This document shows, one piece after another, positions 59,124-64,000 of a stretch of DNA of 64,000 bases. The stretch comes from Allodiplogaster sudhausi. Taxonomy: Eukaryota > Nematoda > Chromadorea > Rhabditida > Diplogasteridae. The position numbers and the translations under genes were made by a program. The notes below the pieces were generated by a model. The model worked only from the letters and a program-made list of their open reading frames with translations. It did no database searches and was not told the origin of the DNA. The stretch is from assembly GCA_945643635.1 (NCBI GenBank), contig CALZFC010000046.1, positions 192,501 through 256,500 on the forward strand, in the 5' to 3' direction. Numbering within the stretch: position 1 is the first letter of the stretch; the number at the start of each line of letters is the position of its first letter.

Positions 59124-60200
59124 TTGATTGACTTTCGATTTTGCATATCGATTGATGCCAACAATACCCTATGTTAATTGAATCTTACAAGGGTCTAGCC
59201 AAGAAAAGAAGTCGAAGGCTCGTAACCTTGCAAACCTGTGCAAAAAAAGCACCAGCCTTACTTTTACAAAATGTGCAAAACGCGATAATAAAGTAAGATC
59301 TAGTCATATAAAATTTGGGCTAATGTTTCATTATTCACCTGGATAAAGAAATACACATTTATATTTTGCAATGTTGGGACATAATAAATATGTGCATCTT
59401 CCTCGAATTTCATCTTCTCATTTTTTATTGCAATTGTCTGTATAAATATATTTCATATACTATTTGATATTAGCCTAACAAAGCGAGAAAGCGAGAAAAA
59501 AAACCTCAAGACTCAAGGGCAACGCTACTTCAGTTATAGTTACCAATCTTTGTTGCCATATATTTTATGCAACTTCTCGTTGTTTTCAAATTAATATCTT
59601 CAGCTCTTCATACTAATAGCAGATTCATGGTCAGATTAAATATTGTTGAATGCCATTCAGTAAGAAGTGCCCAATAATTTTCATGAGACATGTCCTAAGT
59701 TTCAAGAAATTGTAATTTTTTTCTCTCGATAAAACGATTCGTAGTCTTCCTTTATTCCGCACAACAAAGCAAGTTGCATGCAGGTAAATATCTTCGCATA
59801 TATCTAATGAGTTGATCTAGATTTGCCTTTGCAAAGCGAACCAACATTAATCTATACAATCCTAGCAATTCAGCCTCTTAACCGAGAGCAGCAAATGTGA
59901 AGGAGGAAACAATAGTGCGCGAAGCAAGCAAGACTCTTCATATCAATATTCGTATTTTGGCTTTCCCGCGTTAATTCCGTTAGAGAAGAGTGAGAACTTG
60001 GACAATAATGCAAAGTCTAGATCGTGGAAACTGTGTACATTCTTAATGGCTTGTTGAATCCTGGGAAGGGTATTGGGGGATTGGGTTCTTGGAAGGGGGA
60101 AGGGAGGGGGGGGGGAGCGGGAAATTGGCTAAGCCTTGATGACGAGGAAAGAATCCAATTAGCGCCAGCTTTCTTCTTGTCTGCGATCCTAGAGTCATGC
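59124..60200. other. Convergent intergenic region
   Basis: About 1.1 kb between the 3' ends of the SAP-RRM gene (+) and MIC60 (-). It contains AATAAA near 59289 and 59384, a G-rich run at 60101-60118 and no gene. Confidence 0.7.
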
Positions 60201-63119
60201 TTAGTATGTCGAGCGAATACTTTGCACGGCGGCGTGTGCGACAAGGAGCTGCGCGAGGAATCTGTAAAAAATTAAAATGAAATTAAAGCACCAAGTTTTT
60301 TTCATTACAAATTTTCGGTGTTAACCACGACCTTCCATTTCAATCTTAATTGCCCTTTGTATAAAAAAAATAACTCTGACTTGGTCTCAAGATGGGCGCG
60401 GGTGTCCGCGATCCAGTCGCGTGCAAGCTGCCTCGGCTGGCCCTCCAACAAATTTAAGAGTCGTGCCGCGCTCTCGAGGTCGTCCCGCTCGATGAACCAG
60501 GCAGCGCGCGCCAGGACCTACATAAGAGTAAATTTTACCACCTTTATGGTCATCATGAAATATCTAATATTACTTCACTATTAAGCCATAAAATAGTCAG
60601 CCATATACTATATTGTTATATGCATAGACATTTATAAACATTTAGCGATGGCACTTATAATACTGTGAAGTGATCGGAGGGAAGGATCATATCACGATAA
60701 CTGAGGAGTCCGATAATTAGGAGAGACATTTGACTGCGTAGTGGAACTCTAAGATCTTACAGTACCCATTGTCCCGAACCAGGCCCTACCATGTCCCTCA
60801 ACGGTTCACCTCCACATTGTCGATGACGGCCGGGTCGATCTTGTCGTCGTATGAGAAGCGACGCGGCAGATCGATCAGGAAGAAGGAGCGGACGTACGAC
60901 CAGGCGTACTTGCCGAGCGAGCCGCCCGACTCGTCGATGCCCGACGTGCGGCGGCCGGATGAGTAGATCTTAAGTTTAAATGCCAATAAATCTATCGCGA
61001 ATTTTTAAACACTTATTTAGCGACAATAACACGAGCGAATTGAACAATGAAATCTGCCTCTGTAACAATACCCATACGGCCATATAATATGTGCATATAT
61101 TCATTGCATAATACAACATATCAAACAACATTTGGGCAAAAATTGTACCTCTTATTGGCACAATCTGTAGAATGAGTACAATCGACATAGAAACTGTAAA
61201 AATCGTTAGAAACCTTGTCGAAGCGGTTCTTCAGATCCTGCAGAGTGTAGACTCCAGTGCTGACGCTCTGTTCGGGGAAGCTTGACACGACCGACTGGAC
61301 GAAGGAATCTTCCGGGTTCACCTGTGCGTAATGAAGAATGGTTAATGCTGAATCTTGTAGCAAGGAGAGCGGAAGCATTTAATTTCGAAAAAGTAGAAAA
61401 ATGTTGCGAGTGGATAAAGTTTATGAATATTTGAGTGAACTAATGGCATCTTTTGTCCAAACTCCAGGGAGATTAAAACTACCGTAATCCTCACGACAAG
61501 AACATGCAAGACGAGAGACTCAGACATCAAATTACGGTATACTGAGGGCCGTTTTAACATGGGAGTTGCTCCTGCAGGGAATAAAAGCCACTGTCGAGGA
61601 CCCAAAAAGGGAATAAGTTGTTGGGCCCAAAAACCAGGGTGGGGTAGTAGTTTTTGTCCACATGTTCCTCAAAAACAAGGTGGGGTAGAGCATAGGGGAG
61701 GCCCAAAATAGGGGTGGGTCTGTCGAATCGACAGCAGTGAGCAGCTCCTGACCTCCTTGAGCACGCCGAGCTGTTCGGAAAGGGGCGCGCGGCGTGCGTC
61801 AATGTCCTTGCCGGCGCGCACGCCATGGACGACGCTCTCGATCAGGTTGTGGCACGCGATCCAGAACTGCTTCGCGCGCCGATTCTCTGCGTCCTGAATA
61901 CAGAGAGGCAATCCATGAGAGTTGAATACATTGACTTTTCTCCCTCTTTCTCTAATTATTTCCTGTTTCGGAACGCTTTTTCAACGGAATTTCTACAAAA
62001 CAACCATGTATTGTGAGAAAGCCTCATGAGAAAAATGGTAGCTGACGAAGAGGCCCAAAAATGTGCTTGCTGTCGGATTGGCTACGATTTACTGGATTTC
62101 AAAGCAACTGAGCGCGTGAATGAGGAGGGAAATCCATTGAAAATGAATGATGCGGTAGAATCAGAATGGAAGTGTGACCAGAGCGACGCGGCTGGAGAGC
62201 GCCGCTTCGATGCCCTCGAGACGGCCGATCGCGACGCCGACGTGTCGTGAGTGTAGCTCGCGCTCGCGTGTAACGGCCTTCAAGAAATATATTTATCACA
62301 TTTTTTTACTTTAAAAACATCGGCCGGATTGAATGTTGCATGTTGAATACCTATGGATGCCTACAAGACCATTTGTTAATTGAATTTTACAAGCGTCTAG
62401 ACAAAAAGGTCAAGACTCTTCTTGTGTCACGTCTTCAAGTAACACATTTTATATTTATTCTTTTAAACATTTCGCTTGCATTATTTCTCGTACACTCCAT
62501 AGAATTTACATGCTATATTGGTTTCTATTCCTACGCGATGCGTAAGAAATAGTGGTCTAAAAGATGCTTGAAAAGTAAACGCTAGAAACGGACCGCTCGA
62601 AACGAGAAAAAAAGACTCATCCTGACCTCTTCGACTTTCTGGTTCTGCTCGATCTCGAAGAGCTGCCGCTGCGTGCGGATCACCTGCTCGAGATGGTCGG
62701 CGTGCGCCGATGTCGCGCGTCGCAGCTTCTCCTCCGTCTCGGTCTCCCAGACGGAGCGGCTTGTTGATACCTTTGATTGGAGGAGAAGATCGCTAAGGTT
62801 CACCTCCAATATTGGTTGTGATGTATGAACTCTCAAAGCATAAAATAATTTGACCTCTTTTTTCTACTAATTTATCAACAATCATTAATAACTGATCCGT
62901 CCTATCAAAGATGTCTCTCGGGCTCCGACTTTCTTATGTGAGGCCGAGGTGATCTTCGGAAGAGCAAAAGTCAAAGAATGGATGTACCTGTCGCTCGACG
63001 TCGACCTGCTGCTGCTCGGAGACCCTCTTCAGTTCGAGTGCGAGTCGCTCGTCTGCCGCCTGCTCGTCAGCTCTCTTCTGCGCCTCCAACGCCTTCACAA
63101 TGTTCTGCTCCTCGAGCAC
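60201..63119 (-). CDS. immt: MIC60/mitofilin, MICOS core subunit (C-terminal part; 5' end missing)
   Basis: Eight exons join in phase 0 except the last: 60201-60261, 60381-60517, 60810-60968, 61214-61321, 61753-61893, 62179-62277, 62627-62770 and 62988-63119, giving 326 aa. The coiled coil ([40 protein letters not shown]) is followed by [33 protein letters not shown] and the mitofilin domain: [79 protein letters not shown] and [18 protein letters not shown]60 is an inner-membrane protein that shapes crista junctions and binds outer-membrane complexes. The N-terminal targeting sequence, membrane helix and first part of the coiled coil are not found downstream of 63119 in this window; they lie beyond two mobile elements or outside the window. 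Confidence 0.93.
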
Positions 63120-63318
63120 CTGAGCAGAGAAGCCATTTAATGATTGTTTCTCGACAAGGCCTTCATCAAACTTGTTATTGTGTTACTAATGTCCGTGTGA
63201 TCGATGATACATGCAATACTGGCTGCAGAAGTTACTCAAGTTGGCGACTTTTGTGATAACACTTTACAAACAATGTCAGTACCCACAAAATTTTCAAGAA
63301 ACATTCACTCTCTGATAG

Positions 63319-63477
63319 AGCTCAGAAATATCACTATTATTCTTCGACTTTTGGAATGCCGTCTATAAAAATAGATTTCAGGGTTACTGTATTGTACATA
63401 TCGCAGTAAAGTAACCAAAATCTATTTTTGTAGATGTCCTTCCAAAAGTCGAAGAATAATAGTGATATTTATGAGCT
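63319..63477. mobile_element. Palindromic (fold-back) element
   Basis: AGCTCAGAAATATCACTATT then ATTCTTCGACTTTTGGAA at the left is mirrored by TTCCAAAAGTCGAAGAATAA and TAGTGATATTTATGAGCT at the right; an inner AAAATAGATTT pairs with AAATCTATTTT. It is about 159 bp, lacks an ORF, and lies in the presumed intron or 5' flank of MIC60. Confidence 0.9.
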
Positions 63478-63485
63478 GATACATA

Positions 63486-64000
63486 CAGTACCGACAAAAA
63501 GTCTATGAACTTTTGGTTTTTCATTCATAATTTCTTTCAAAATGTATGAAATTTAATGAAATTTTCTGGGTTGCTTCTTTGAAATAATAAATCTCCAGTA
63601 GCAGAATATTGGATTCATTGATTCACTACAGAGCGAAATAAAAATCAATAACTCAAATTACCCGGGCTGCACATTTAGGCGTGCTGGACAAAATGGTTTA
63701 TTTCTTTGATATTCGGCTAGCTTTTATTGGACAAATGGTTGAGATGTATTCTAGAACATCTCTGCGATAACTTTTTGATCTAGTCGCTACTTAATCACAT
63801 GTTTTACATGTGGTCAGCCCCTAGTACCCGTTCCATGCAGGCGGCCTGAGATGCAGAAGGTTCAGGAGGAAAAAGTCGATCTTTTATTGCAATATCTATA
63901 GTAATCATGAAGTCCATATACTCGGAGGTGATCATTAAACTAATTCAGACGGTTGCTCAATCTGTGGCTATAAGATGCCAACTATTTATTCACACTTTGG
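63486..64000 (+). mobile_element. End of a probable Tc1/mariner element, cut by the window
   Basis: A TA dinucleotide is followed by CAGTACCGACAAAAAGTCTA then TGAAC, a typical Tc1/mariner-type terminal repeat. The next 500 bp have no transposase frame that I can recognise and the other end is not in the window, so it is either longer, truncated or non-autonomous. It starts 8 bp after the palindromic element. Confidence 0.6.

Noticed and set aside
59124..60200. A gene in the gap between the SAP-RRM gene and MIC60
   Set aside because: Only short ORFs, G-rich run ORFs and no splice-linked exons are seen; both neighbours end cleanly into it.

Overview
The window is nuclear DNA of a nematode. The clearest evidence is a pair of fatty-acid- and retinol-binding (FAR) protein genes, a family known only from nematodes, together with a nematode-style GH25 (LYS) lysozyme, an insulin-like peptide gene, small spliced exons and many TATGTA/ACATAC-type simple repeats. 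The species cannot be named from the sequence. All genes are split by spliceosomal introns; I rebuilt them by hand from splice sites, phase and family knowledge, so exon borders are predictions.

Layout. 1-15.4 kb holds no gene I can defend: it is packed with (GA)n/(TC)n polypurine-polypyrimidine tracts and produces many spurious Ser/Leu- or Arg/Glu-rich ORFs. 16.0-18.9 kb: a terminal-inverted-repeat element ends just upstream of an ELOVL-type elongase gene (+). 19.8-22.8 kb: a fukutin/LicD-like transferase (-). 23-30.6 kb: poor in genes, with a weakly supported secreted-protein gene carrying a palindromic element in its intron, a possible galectin remnant and more TC tracts. 31.1-35.5 kb: a 12-exon CoREST/MTA-like chromatin gene (+) with an ELM2-SANT-GATA finger-SANT order. 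37.3-42.5 kb: two FAR genes arranged tail to tail as an inverted duplication around a 3 kb spacer that contains a hAT-type non-autonomous element with an 8-bp target duplication. 44.1-46.2 kb: an insulin-like precursor whose B- and A-chain exons sit between the arms of a ~300-bp inverted repeat. 46.8 kb: tRNA-Ala(AGC). 47.1-49.6 kb: GH25 lysozyme-like gene (-) lacking the usual catalytic Asp/Glu pair. 50.3-51.4 kb: two inverted-repeat elements. 52.5-59.1 kb: a 14-exon SAP-RRM-RGG nuclear RNA/DNA-binding protein (+). 60.2-63.1 kb: the C-terminal two thirds of MIC60/mitofilin (-), converging on the previous gene. 63.3-64 kb: another palindromic element and the end of a probable Tc1/mariner element.

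The genes form no operon or shared pathway that I can show. Themes are lipid handling (elongase, two FARs), secreted or extracellular proteins (FARs, insulin-like, lysozyme-like) and nuclear regulators. Most of the interest lies in structure: inverted duplications, GC-AG introns conserved in the FAR pair, at least eight short inverted-repeat elements, and recurrent short motifs shared between introns.
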